Source of the DNA: Rhodospirillales bacterium
GTDB taxonomy: Bacteria; Pseudomonadota; Alphaproteobacteria; Acetobacterales; Acetobacteraceae
NCBI GenBank assembly: GCA_903644035.1
Contig: CAHJXG010000432.1
Span: 1 to 18,969, forward strand
Direction: 5' to 3'
Length of the DNA: 18,969 bases
Shown here: one piece after another, positions 5,916-12,623 of the stretch
How positions within the stretch are numbered: position 1 is the stretch's first letter
How the letters are laid out: each line of letters begins with the position of its first letter
Notes under the pieces: generated by a model
Told to the model about the DNA's origin: nothing
The model's input: only the letters and a program-made list of their open reading frames with translations
Databases searched by the model: none
Translations under genes and position numbers: made by a program

Positions 5916-6011
5916 GGTCGGTAGAGGCCGTTGGGTCTACTTGATCTAAGCACCTGACCTAGACCATGCGGCTCAAGATCGCGGGGCAGAGCCTGCGGTA
6001 TAGCTCGATCG

Positions 6012-7160
6012 ATGTTGCGTTGGGGTTATGATTTTCCAAAAGAAATCATGGCGCCGCTGATCGAGGTTGTCGAACCCATGTCAAGTATGAAGCAGCTTGC
6101 GGCCCACATCCTGGTCAATGACGAGGTGGCGGGTAGGCACGGTCTGAACTCCGCAAGCTTTGCAGACGCCGATCAGATGCTGGATGGGTCCTGGGTAGGG
6201 CAGGCGCACAGGCCGTCGCCGAGTGCCGAGGAGCTTGGCGTCCTGCCGGCCAGCAGCCAGCCTGCCGCCTTGGCGCATGAGAACTGGCCTGACCTGACCA
6301 TCTGCCGGGACTTCGGCTTTCGAACCGTCCGGGCGGTCCTGCACCGCCGTTTGACGCCGCAGTGCCGGATCCTGCTTTGCATCGATGACCTGCCACCGAG
6401 GCCGCGCATGGTGCACCGGGTCGTCCTCGCCGGCGTCGATGCGGTGCTGGTGCGCTCCGACGCGTTGGCCCGCGCGGTTCACGCACTCGGCGTGCCGGCA
6501 TCACGGATCGTGCTGTCCGCCGGCCGCGACGATCTTGCGCTGTTCGACCGTCCGGCGCGGTCGCGGACAGGCGGGGATCCCTACCAACTCATCCACGTCG
6601 GCGATCTGGAGCCTGACGCAGGCGTTGCTGATTTCCTGCTTTGCGTGGCGGCCTGGGCCGAACGCAATCCGCGGCGCCGCGTCGGGATTCACTGGTGCGG
6701 AGAGGGCTGCCTGCGCGGCGTGCTGGAGGCGCAGCCGCTGCCGCCCAACGTTCAGCAGTCGTTCCCCGGCCGGATTGCGCGGGGGGAGCTGGCCGCAATG
6801 TTCCTCGATTGCGACATCCTCGCCTTGCCGGCCCTGGCCGACCCCTGGGACGATGTGGTCGCGGAGGCTCTGACTGCGCAGCTGCCGGTGCTCGGCAGCA
6901 CTCGATCCCGGTCCGTCGTCGATTTGATCGACCATGGCATGACGGGTTGGGTATTCAATCCTTTCGATGGCGGAGCGATGTCCCGCGCCGTCGAACTGGC
7001 GCTGAACACCTCGCCCGGCGAACTCGACCGGATGCGCACCTGCGCCGCTGAGGGGTTCAAGCCATCGCGCCCGGGGTTGAACGAGCGTATCTGGCGCGCC
7101 ATGCGGCTGGAGGGGACAGGGCCGGAGTTCGACTCGCCGGCATTTGGGTTGGCGCTTTGA
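6012..7160 (+). CDS. Glycosyltransferase, GT4-like (GT-B fold)
   Basis: This 382-residue cytoplasmic protein has a recognisable C-terminal GT4 nucleotide-sugar domain: HVGDLEPDAGVADFLL at 195-210, then GRIARGELAAMFLDCDIL at 253-270. Next comes a version of the E-x7-E motif in which Asp277 replaces the first Glu and Glu285 is kept (ADPWDDVVAEAL). PVLGSTRSRSVVDLIDHGMTGW follows, where the ribose-phosphate loop sits. The N-terminal acceptor domain is weakly conserved; the first 90 residues match nothing I know. The start is uncertain: the ATG at 6012 or the one at 6048 would both serve, and neither has a clear ribosome binding site. The WcaJ-type gene begins one base after its stop, so both probably work on the same glycan. 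Sugar donor and acceptor are unknown. Confidence 0.75.
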   Translation: MLRWGYDFPKEIMAPLIEVVEPMSSMKQLAAHILVNDEVAGRHGLNSASFADADQMLDGSWVGQAHRPSPSAEELGVLPASSQPAALAHENWPDLTICRDFGFRTVRAVLHRRLTPQCRILLCIDDLPPRPRMVHRVVLAGVDAVLVRSDALARAVHALGVPASRIVLSAGRDDLALFDRPARSRTGGDPYQLIHVGDLEPDAGVADFLLCVAAWAERNPRRRVGIHWCGEGCLRGVLEAQPLPPNVQQSFPGRIARGELAAMFLDCDILALPALADPWDDVVAEALTAQLPVLGSTRSRSVVDLIDHGMTGWVFNPFDGGAMSRAVELALNTSPGELDRMRTCAAEGFKPSRPGLNERIWRAMRLEGTGPEFDSPAFGLAL

Positions 7161-7161
7161 C

Positions 7162-8649
7162 ATGTCGAATGCCGGGTTAAACGGGACAGGCGGCATGCTG
7201 GGCTATGGTCCTCCCCTGCCGCTCGCCGCACAGGCCTGGAGGCAGGCCAAGGCCGGCGCGAGCGCGTCCTCCTCGGCCGCGGACCCCCTTCGGCTCCTGG
7301 TGGACGGCATGTGGGTGGCCGACGCGCTGGTGGTGCTGGTCGCGGCGGCGGTCGCCAACCTGCTGCGGCAGGGGTTCACGTCCATCCCCTTCGAGGTGTC
7401 CTCCACCGCCCTTCTCGCCGCCGTGCTCACGGTCAACGCGATGCACATGTCGGGCGCATACGGCGAGGGATTGAGCGAAGCATTCGCCGCGCAGGTCGGA
7501 AAGGTCGTCCGCGCCTGGTCGCTCGTGTTCGCCATCCTGCTGATCCTTGGCTACCTCACCAAGACGTCTGAGATCTACTCCCGGCTCTGGATCGTCAGCT
7601 GGTACGGCGTGGCGCTCTGCGGCTTCGCGTCGCTTCGCGCCTGGAGCATCTCGCAAACCCGGCGGTGGCGGCGCCAGGGGCGGCTCGCGCGGACGGTGGC
7701 CATCATCGAGCTCGGCAATGGCGGCGGAGGCCGGGAGCTTGTCCAGCGCCTGCAGACCTCAAACCCCGGGGAGTTCCACCTGGTCGGCCTGTTCTCGGAA
7801 GAGCGCACGGCGTCGCAACGCAACGGCATCCAGGACCTGATCGCGCTGGCGCAGCTGTTCCGCATCGATGAGGTGTTGGTGGTCGTCTCCGGCCAGGGCG
7901 GTGCCGGGCTGTCCGGGGCGCTTCGCCGGCTCGGCACCATCCCCACGAACGTGCGGATCTGTCCATGGATCGCCGAGTTGGGCGTGCCGGTCCGTGACGT
8001 CGGCCTGTTCATGCAGAGCGCCGTGCTGACCATCTACCGCCGGCCGTTCACCAGCTGGAGCCGCGTGGTCAAGCGGGCGGAGGACATCATCCTCGGGACG
8101 GTGGCGACCCTGCTGCTCGCGCCGTTGATGCTGCTGATCGCAGCGGCGGTCAAACTCGACAGCCCCGGCCCGGCGCTGTTCCGCCAGCAGCGCCTGGGCT
8201 TCAACAACAACGTGATCACCGTCTTCAAATTCCGCACGATGAAGCACCGCCCGGCGCCCGAGGACGCGGTTCCGCAGGCGCAGCGCGGCGACCCGCGGGT
8301 GACCCGTCTTGGCCGTATCCTTCGGCGCACCAGCTTGGACGAGTTGCCGCAACTGCTCAACGTGCTGAGCGGGGCCATGTCGCTCGTCGGTCCCCGTCCG
8401 CACGCCTTGGCCCATAATGATCAGTACGCGGAGCTGATCGACGACTATCTCGGTCGCCATCGCGTGCAGCCGGGCATCACGGGCTGGGCTCAGGTGAACG
8501 GCCTGCGCGGCGAAACCGACACGCTCGACAAGATGCAGCGGCGCGTGGAGTTCGACCTGACCTACATCGACAACTGGTCGGTTCTCATGGATCTCAGGAT
8601 CATGGTGCTGACTGCGCTGTCGCTGGTGTTCGATCGGGACGTTTACTAG
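7162..8649 (+). CDS. wcaJ: Undecaprenyl-phosphate sugar-1-phosphate transferase (WcaJ/EpsE type)
   Basis: This 495-residue polyprenyl glycosylphosphotransferase loads the first sugar phosphate onto undecaprenyl phosphate at the inner membrane, starting exopolysaccharide or capsule repeat units. Residues 46-160 hold about four membrane helices. Residues 175-285 form a soluble NAD-binding-like domain. A further membrane hairpin at about 308-330 leads into the catalytic domain, with KFRTMKH at 356-362, LGRILRRTSLDELPQLLNVL (catalytic Asp393-Glu394 pair), SLVGPRPHA at 407-415 and PGITGWAQVNGLRGETD at 437-453. It ends FDRDVY, typical of the family. The two-part architecture fits WcaJ-like enzymes better than short ExoY-type ones, so glucose-1-phosphate is the likeliest substrate, though galactose is possible. 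ATG 7162 follows the previous stop by one base. An alternative ATG lies at 7195. Confidence 0.9.
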   Translation: MSNAGLNGTGGMLGYGPPLPLAAQAWRQAKAGASASSSAADPLRLLVDGMWVADALVVLVAAAVANLLRQGFTSIPFEVSSTALLAAVLTVNAMHMSGAYGEGLSEAFAAQVGKVVRAWSLVFAILLILGYLTKTSEIYSRLWIVSWYGVALCGFASLRAWSISQTRRWRRQGRLARTVAIIELGNGGGGRELVQRLQTSNPGEFHLVGLFSEERTASQRNGIQDLIALAQLFRIDEVLVVVSGQGGAGLSGALRRLGTIPTNVRICPWIAELGVPVRDVGLFMQSAVLTIYRRPFTSWSRVVKRAEDIILGTVATLLLAPLMLLIAAAVKLDSPGPALFRQQRLGFNNNVITVFKFRTMKHRPAPEDAVPQAQRGDPRVTRLGRILRRTSLDELPQLLNVLSGAMSLVGPRPHALAHNDQYAELIDDYLGRHRVQPGITGWAQVNGLRGETDTLDKMQRRVEFDLTYIDNWSVLMDLRIMVLTALSLVFDRDVY

Positions 8650-8678
8650 GCGATACTGAGCGTAAGGTCAGCTCGCCT
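8648..8678 (+). terminator. Hairpin at the end of the transferase gene
   Basis: Starting in the stop codon, AGGCGA (8648-8653) pairs with TCGCCT (8673-8678), and CTGA (8656-8659) pairs with TCAG (8668-8671) inside. The bases after it read GTATTT rather than a pure T-run. It is a plausible Rho-independent or 3'-protecting hairpin for the glycosyltransferase/transferase transcript. Confidence 0.4.
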
Positions 8679-8711
8679 GTATTTGAAGCGTGTTTAGAGG
8701 TCGTGTCCTTG

Positions 8712-8750
8712 GCGGCCCCTAGGCAACCCACGCCAGTTCTGGCGGGCCGC
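8712..8750 (+). promoter_or_regulatory. Nested stem structure containing a GCCAG-N2-CTGGC dyad
   Basis: The inner arms CGCCAG (8731-8736) and CTGGCG (8739-8744) are perfect. The outer arms GCGGCCC (8712-8718) and GGGCCGC (8744-8750) are also perfect and share one base with the inner arm. RNA from either strand could fold into a long stem with a 12-base bulge on one side. As DNA, the inner dyad matches a second copy at 8796-8809, so a dimeric regulator site is equally possible. Confidence 0.4.
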
Positions 8751-8795
8751 GAACGACAGATGCCGGGTTGTCCGGTGGCGATTTGCTCCAGGCGC

Positions 8796-8809
8796 TGCCA
8801 GAGCTGGCA
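8796..8809 (+). promoter_or_regulatory. Second copy of the GCCAG-N2-CTGGC dyad
   Basis: TGCCAG, two bases, CTGGCA is a perfect 14-base dyad. It shares the core GCCAG-N2-CTGGC with the copy at 8731-8744, 65 bases away start to start, which is close to six helical turns. Same-face binding of a repressor to both is conceivable. No regulator gene is adjacent. Confidence 0.4.
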
Positions 8810-8859
8810 CACACAGGCCCATGACGACGTCGTGCCTAAAACCACTGGGCGCTTACTGC

Positions 8860-8885
8860 AAAAAAACCCGAGGGCGCCAGGCGCC
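8860..8885 (-). terminator. Terminator-like hairpin with T7 on the minus strand
   Basis: On the minus strand GGCGC, loop CTG, GCGCC (8885-8873) is followed by six bases ending GGG and then seven T residues (8866-8860). The gap between stem and T-run is longer than ideal. No minus-strand gene ends here, so it would stop antisense transcription or end a small RNA starting between 8886 and 9012. I see no convincing promoter for such an RNA. Confidence 0.3.
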
Positions 8886-9012
8886 ATGCAGCGTTGCAGG
8901 CAGGTGTCAGCTATGCGCATACAGCTAGAGACAGGCATGAGGTCACCAACGGCAATGACTGTGAACGCAGGTTCATCGAAATCGAGATGAAATAAGCTGG
9001 AAGGCCGACTGC

Positions 9013-9954
9013 GTGACGGACGGGATGGAACAAGCGATGGGGTCTCAGACACAGCAGGACGCCTTGCCGGCCGAAGCACTTTATCTGCCGTTCGAAGCCG
9101 GGCCGCACCGCATGATCATGGGCCTGGTCGCCCGCCGCCCGGACGAGCTGATTGAGATCGATGAGACGTATCCCGCCGAGATGGCGCAACGCCGGGCATT
9201 GCTCGCCGGGCGGCACCCCGAGGTGTTCGCGGCGCGCGCCGGGTCGGATCTGGCAAGGCGTGAGGCTCTCGACTGCGTCGTCGCCGCGCTGCTGGCCCGT
9301 CACCCCGCATGGTTCACGCGGCAGGGTGACCGCCTCTCCAACCGCCTGACAGGGGAGGAATGGGATACGGCTTATCCGCCCTGTGACCCTCTGGAGCTGG
9401 CCGGCCGCTTGGTGCCGGAGGATCTGTGCCTGATCGAGCCCACCGACGCCGGGCCGGTGCTGCAGGCGGCGGTGCTCTGCGCGCCAACCCGTTGGCGGCT
9501 GCATGAGAAGTTGGGCCGGCCGCTTGCCGACATCCACCAGCCGGTGCCGCTCTACGCCGATCAGCTTGCCGCGCCGGTGGACCGTTTCATGCGCCATCTC
9601 AAGCCCAACAAGCTCACCGAACGGCTGAACTGGTCTGTGACGGACGATTCGGCGCTGTTCCAGCTCGAAGGCAAGCACCGCACCCAGCCCGATCCCACCA
9701 TCACCGCCGCCAATGCGGCCTCCCGCCTGTTCCTGCGTGTGGAGCGCCAGACGCTGAGCCGGCTGCCGAGCAGCGGCTTCGTGCTGTTCACCATTCGCGT
9801 GCACAGCTACCCGATGCCCCGCGTGCTGGCGCAGCCCGGCGCCGCGGCTCGTCTGGCCGAAGCGCTTCGGGCACTGCCCCCAGCCATGGCTGCCTATAAG
9901 AGCCTGCCGCCCTTCCAGCATGCGCTGCTCGCCTACCTCGATGGATTGCCATAG
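9013..9954 (+). CDS. DUF3445 protein, heme-dependent oxidative N-demethylase-like
   Basis: This 313-residue soluble protein belongs to the DUF3445 family, whose characterised member is the heme- and PAS-fold-containing subunit of a dimethylamine-type oxidative N-demethylase. Family-like segments are VPLYADQLAAPVDRF near 178-192, RLNWSV at 204-209 with DDSALFQ following, LFLRVERQTLSRLP at 239-252, and LFTIRVHSYPMP at 258-269. It ends with a conserved-looking AAYKSLPPFQHALLAYL. The GTG at 9013 has GGAAGG eight bases upstream; ATG codons at 9025 and 9037 are alternatives. No partner oxidoreductase subunit gene is adjacent, so it may act alone or with a distant partner, and the demethylase activity is only inferred. 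It stands between glycan genes and its stop faces the convergent epimerase gene across 23 bases. Confidence 0.75.
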   Translation: MTDGMEQAMGSQTQQDALPAEALYLPFEAGPHRMIMGLVARRPDELIEIDETYPAEMAQRRALLAGRHPEVFAARAGSDLARREALDCVVAALLARHPAWFTRQGDRLSNRLTGEEWDTAYPPCDPLELAGRLVPEDLCLIEPTDAGPVLQAAVLCAPTRWRLHEKLGRPLADIHQPVPLYADQLAAPVDRFMRHLKPNKLTERLNWSVTDDSALFQLEGKHRTQPDPTITAANAASRLFLRVERQTLSRLPSSGFVLFTIRVHSYPMPRVLAQPGAAARLAEALRALPPAMAAYKSLPPFQHALLAYLDGLP

Positions 9955-9977
9955 GTCCGCCCCCACGGCGACTCCGT

Positions 9978-10949
9978 TCACATCGAGCGAAACTTCACGA
10001 ACCAGTCCACGAAGCGCGGGATCCCAAGCGCGAGCGGTGTCGCCGGCCGGTAGCCGATGTGCTGCTCGATGGCCGAGAGATCGGCACAGGTCTCGGCGAC
10101 ATCGACCATGGGGCGAGGTTCCAGGCGCAGGATCGCGGGGCGGCCCAGGCATTGCTCAAGCAGCCGCACGAGTTCGGACACCGGCTCCCCCCGGTTGTTG
10201 CCGATGTTGAACAGCTTGGGCGCGTCGCCCGGCGCCGGCACGCGATCGAGGCACGCCACGGTGCCGGCCACGATGTCGTCGATGTAGGTGAAATCCCGCC
10301 GCAACGTCCCGTTGTCATAGACGGTGATCGGCTCGCCCCGGCTGATCGCCTCGGCGAACTTGAAGTAGGCCATGTCGGGGCGGCCCCACGGCCCATACAC
10401 CGTGAAGAACCGCAGCCCGGTCTGCGGAAGGGCGTAGAGATGGCCGTAGGCGTGGCTGATCAACTCGTCGGAACGCTTGGTCGCCGCATAGAGCGAGACC
10501 GGCGCATCCACCGGGTCGCTCTCGGCGAACGGCAGCTTGGTGTTCCCGCCGTAGACGGAGGACGAACTGGCATAGACCAGGTGCTCAAGCCGACCGAGCC
10601 GCCGCGCCGCCTCAAGCACGGTGACGTGGCCCAGGACGTTCGAGGCGACATAGGCGTAGGGGTCAACCAGCGAATGGCGGACCCCGGCCTGCGCGGCCAG
10701 GTGGACCACCCGGGTTGCGTGCTGCTCCCTGTCGAACAGCGCGAGCAGCGCGGCCTTGTCGGCGATGTCGATGCGTTGAAAGCGGAAGCCGCGCTGCGGC
10801 GCCAACTGCGCCAGCCGTGCCTCTTTCAGACCGACATCGTAATAGTTCGTCAGACTGTCGATGCCCACGACGTCCTCGCCCCGGGCCAGCAGCGCGCGGC
10901 AGACGTGATAGCCGATGAACCCCGCCGCCCCGGTTACGATCGTCGTCAA
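9978..10949 (-). CDS. UDP-glucuronate 4-epimerase-like NAD-dependent epimerase
   Basis: This 323-residue extended short-chain dehydrogenase converts UDP-glucuronate to UDP-galacturonate for surface polysaccharide. The NAD-binding motif TGAAGFIG is at 6-13, then DSLTNYYDVGLKEARL at 31-46, a pattern characteristic of UDP-glucuronate 4-epimerases. The catalytic set is ASSSSVYG (127-134) with Tyr154 and Lys158 in YAATK. RFFTVYGPWGRPDMA at 180-194 and FNIGNNRGEPV at 247-257 complete the substrate domain. The start is the TTG at 10949: GGAGG lies at 10958-10954, and the Rossmann strand begins at residue 2. A longer frame to 10999 adds a non-conserved leader. It probably feeds the glycan pathway of the transferase and methyltransferase genes nearby. 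A different UDP-sugar 4-epimerase is possible but less likely. Confidence 0.85.
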   Translation of the reverse strand: MTTIVTGAAGFIGYHVCRALLARGEDVVGIDSLTNYYDVGLKEARLAQLAPQRGFRFQRIDIADKAALLALFDREQHATRVVHLAAQAGVRHSLVDPYAYVASNVLGHVTVLEAARRLGRLEHLVYASSSSVYGGNTKLPFAESDPVDAPVSLYAATKRSDELISHAYGHLYALPQTGLRFFTVYGPWGRPDMAYFKFAEAISRGEPITVYDNGTLRRDFTYIDDIVAGTVACLDRVPAPGDAPKLFNIGNNRGEPVSELVRLLEQCLGRPAILRLEPRPMVDVAETCADLSAIEQHIGYRPATPLALGIPRFVDWFVKFRSM

Positions 10950-11258
10950 GAAGCCTCCGAAATTCGAAGCAGCCCGCTCGCGGCAGGGGCAGCCGAGCAC
11001 CCGTCAGTCGCCAGGCGGTGCCATCACGCGGGCAGGCTGGCGATGTCCGGCGCATGAGGGGCGCTATACCACGGGATCGCTGCGATTGCGGACCCATTCG
11101 CGACCAGGCACGGGACTAGGCGTCGATCGGAAAAGGTAGGTTGTTTCGATATTGATTTGTGATCGGTTTTGCGTCACGCCATGGACGGTTCGTGGCACGG
11201 CGGCGATTGAGGGACTCGTCCGGGCCGGCCTGCCCGGAATTGGCGATGGAACTCCGAG
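10950..11258. other. 309-base divergent intergenic region
   Basis: This lies between the epimerase and the methyltransferase starts and must hold both promoters. An AT-rich patch at about 11131-11170 contains a repeated GATCGG followed by A or T runs, near 11124 and 11161. I could not find a convincing -35/-10 pair on either strand. I see no gene, tRNA or strong terminator. Confidence 0.4.
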
Positions 11259-12170
11259 ATGATGGATGAGGCGCGGCAGGTTTTCAGCGAAGCCGGGGAC
11301 GGCGACCGCGGCGCCGCCGCTCTCTCGCGGGCACCGACGACGCCGAAATTCACCAACGGACCCCTCAAGCGGGTCATGACGGCCCTGGCCTTCCCCCTCT
11401 TCTACGCCCTCAACCGCCCAAGCCTGCAGGTCTTGGCTGAAGCCGCCTATGACTTCGCGCTGCGCTGGAACGGCTTCGCCATCGGGTTCCCGGGCCGCCA
11501 TGGGCTGAGCCACGCGGAGGAGCGGTTCCTGAGCCGCCGCTTGCCGGCCATGGGCGCCGGCGTGCTGTTCGACGTCGGCGCGAACCATGGCTCCTACACG
11601 AACGTCCTGCGCCGGCTTTCACCGGCGGCGCGAATCCACGCGTTCGAGCCGCATCCCAAGACCTACGCCGTCTTGCAGCAGCGCGCCGCCGGGCCGCTCG
11701 TCACGCTGGTCAACATGGCCGTGTCCGATCGCAGCGGGACGATGCAGCTGTACGATTTCGCGGACGCCGACGGCTCAACCCAGGCCAGCCTGGCGCAGGC
11801 CGCCGTCGGCATGTTCGATCCCCGCATTGTGTCGCACACGGTGGAGACGACGACCATCGACGCCTACATGGCGCTGGCCGGGATCGATGCCGTCGACTTC
11901 CTGAAGATCGACACCGAGGGGTTCGACATCAACGTGCTGCGGGGCGCGAAGGAGGCCTTGGGCCGAGGCGCGATCAAGGCCATCCAGTTCGAGTTCATCC
12001 CCGCGGACATCGCGATGCGCGTCGCCATGCGCGACTTCTTCGAGGTCCTGCATGGCTACAGGCTGTTCCGGCTGTGCCTGAACGGAGACCTCATGCCGCT
12101 CCGGCGCTACGACGTGAAACGGTGCGAGGTCTACGTGACCCACAACATCGTCGCGCTGCGCGAGGGCTGA
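11259..12170 (+). CDS. FkbM family SAM-dependent methyltransferase
   Basis: This 303-residue protein has the FkbM methyltransferase core: the SAM-binding motif LFDVGANHGSYT at 103-114, the acidic strand end IHAFEPHP at 126-133, VNMAVSDRSGTM at 151-162, and DFLKIDTEGFDINVLRGA at 213-230, where the family's invariant Lys-Asp-Glu-Gly pattern lies. FkbM enzymes methylate hydroxyls of sugars or macrolides. In polysaccharide clusters they usually O-methylate glycan residues. The first 85 residues are variable, with one hydrophobic patch (ALAFPLFYAL). Two consecutive ATG codons (11259, 11262) are available, with only a weak ribosome binding site. The epimerase gene diverges from it, suggesting a shared glycan. 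The acceptor is unknown. Confidence 0.85.
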   Translation: MMDEARQVFSEAGDGDRGAAALSRAPTTPKFTNGPLKRVMTALAFPLFYALNRPSLQVLAEAAYDFALRWNGFAIGFPGRHGLSHAEERFLSRRLPAMGAGVLFDVGANHGSYTNVLRRLSPAARIHAFEPHPKTYAVLQQRAAGPLVTLVNMAVSDRSGTMQLYDFADADGSTQASLAQAAVGMFDPRIVSHTVETTTIDAYMALAGIDAVDFLKIDTEGFDINVLRGAKEALGRGAIKAIQFEFIPADIAMRVAMRDFFEVLHGYRLFRLCLNGDLMPLRRYDVKRCEVYVTHNIVALREG

Positions 12171-12179
12171 GGCCAATCC

Positions 12180-12201
12180 GCCGCGCTCGGGGCGTCGCGG
12201 C
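12180..12201. terminator. Hairpin between the convergent methyltransferase and cyoD genes
   Basis: GCCGCG (12180-12185) and CGCGGC (12196-12201) form a perfect 6-bp GC stem around a 10-base loop, in the 51-base gap between two convergent stop codons. No T-run follows on either strand. A bidirectional terminator role is suggested by position only. Confidence 0.25.
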
Positions 12202-12221
12202 CGCTCCAGACGCGGGCGAGG

Positions 12222-12623
12222 CTAGCGCTGCATCTGCATAAGACGGTCCATGGGCAGCATGTTGTGGTTGAGGTGGCTCATGATCCACAGCGATCCGGCG
12301 ATCAGCAGGATCACGATCAACACGCCGAACGCCAGTGCCATGACGTTGTTGACGTTGTCCGGCCCGGTCGTGATGTGCAGGAAGAACACGAGGTGCACGC
12401 CCATCTGCGCGATGGCGAGCACGAACAGGGCGACGGGGATGCTGGGCTGCCAGACGAGGGAGGTGCCCGCGACGAAGAACGACACGGCGGTGAGCAGCAC
12501 CGCGAGGCCCAGGCCGATTAGGTAGGACCGGACGCCCTGTGCAAGATCATGCCCATCCCGCTGCGCGTCGCCGGGCGCGGTGTCGGCATGGTGCCGGTCG
12601 CGCCCTTGTGCGGCTTGGCTCAT
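12222..12623 (-). CDS. cyoD: Cytochrome bo3 ubiquinol oxidase subunit IV
   Basis: This 133-residue small membrane subunit stabilises the bo3 oxidase complex. It has a hydrophilic His/Asp-rich N-terminus of about 30 residues and three membrane helices at about 33-53, 61-82 and 94-116. Between helices two and three sits GVHLVFFLHITTG (75-87), the hallmark of CyoD. E. coli CyoD is shorter, at 109 residues; the extra length is at both termini. ATG 12623 overlaps the cyoC stop (ATGA) and has GGGAG seven bases upstream. It is the last gene of the operon here; no heme O synthase gene follows. Confidence 0.92.
   Translation of the reverse strand: MSQAAQGRDRHHADTAPGDAQRDGHDLAQGVRSYLIGLGLAVLLTAVSFFVAGTSLVWQPSIPVALFVLAIAQMGVHLVFFLHITTGPDNVNNVMALAFGVLIVILLIAGSLWIMSHLNHNMLPMDRLMQMQR

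Larger units (their letters stand above)
8650..9012. other. 363-base non-coding region packed with inverted repeats
   Basis: No frame here looks coding. A 95-codon plus-strand and a 159-codon minus-strand frame both give low-complexity composition with no recognisable motif. Instead there are several short perfect dyads: 8731-8744, 8796-8809, 8824-8833 (ACGACGTCGT), 8873-8885 and 8912-8921 (TATGCGCATA). Base composition is mixed. It could be a regulatory region for the DUF3445 gene, a structured RNA, or a decayed mobile element whose ends I cannot define. Confidence 0.5.

Noticed and set aside
8600..9079. 159-codon minus frame as a transposase remnant
   Set aside because: No DDE or HTH motif, no terminal inverted repeats or target duplication that I can identify.
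8911..10152. 413-codon minus-strand frame over the DUF3445 gene
   Set aside because: The plus-strand frame has clear family motifs; the minus frame is a compositional shadow and overlaps the epimerase gene as well.
10059..11057. 332-codon plus-strand frame over the epimerase
   Set aside because: Antisense shadow of a gene with an intact Rossmann motif and catalytic Tyr/Lys.
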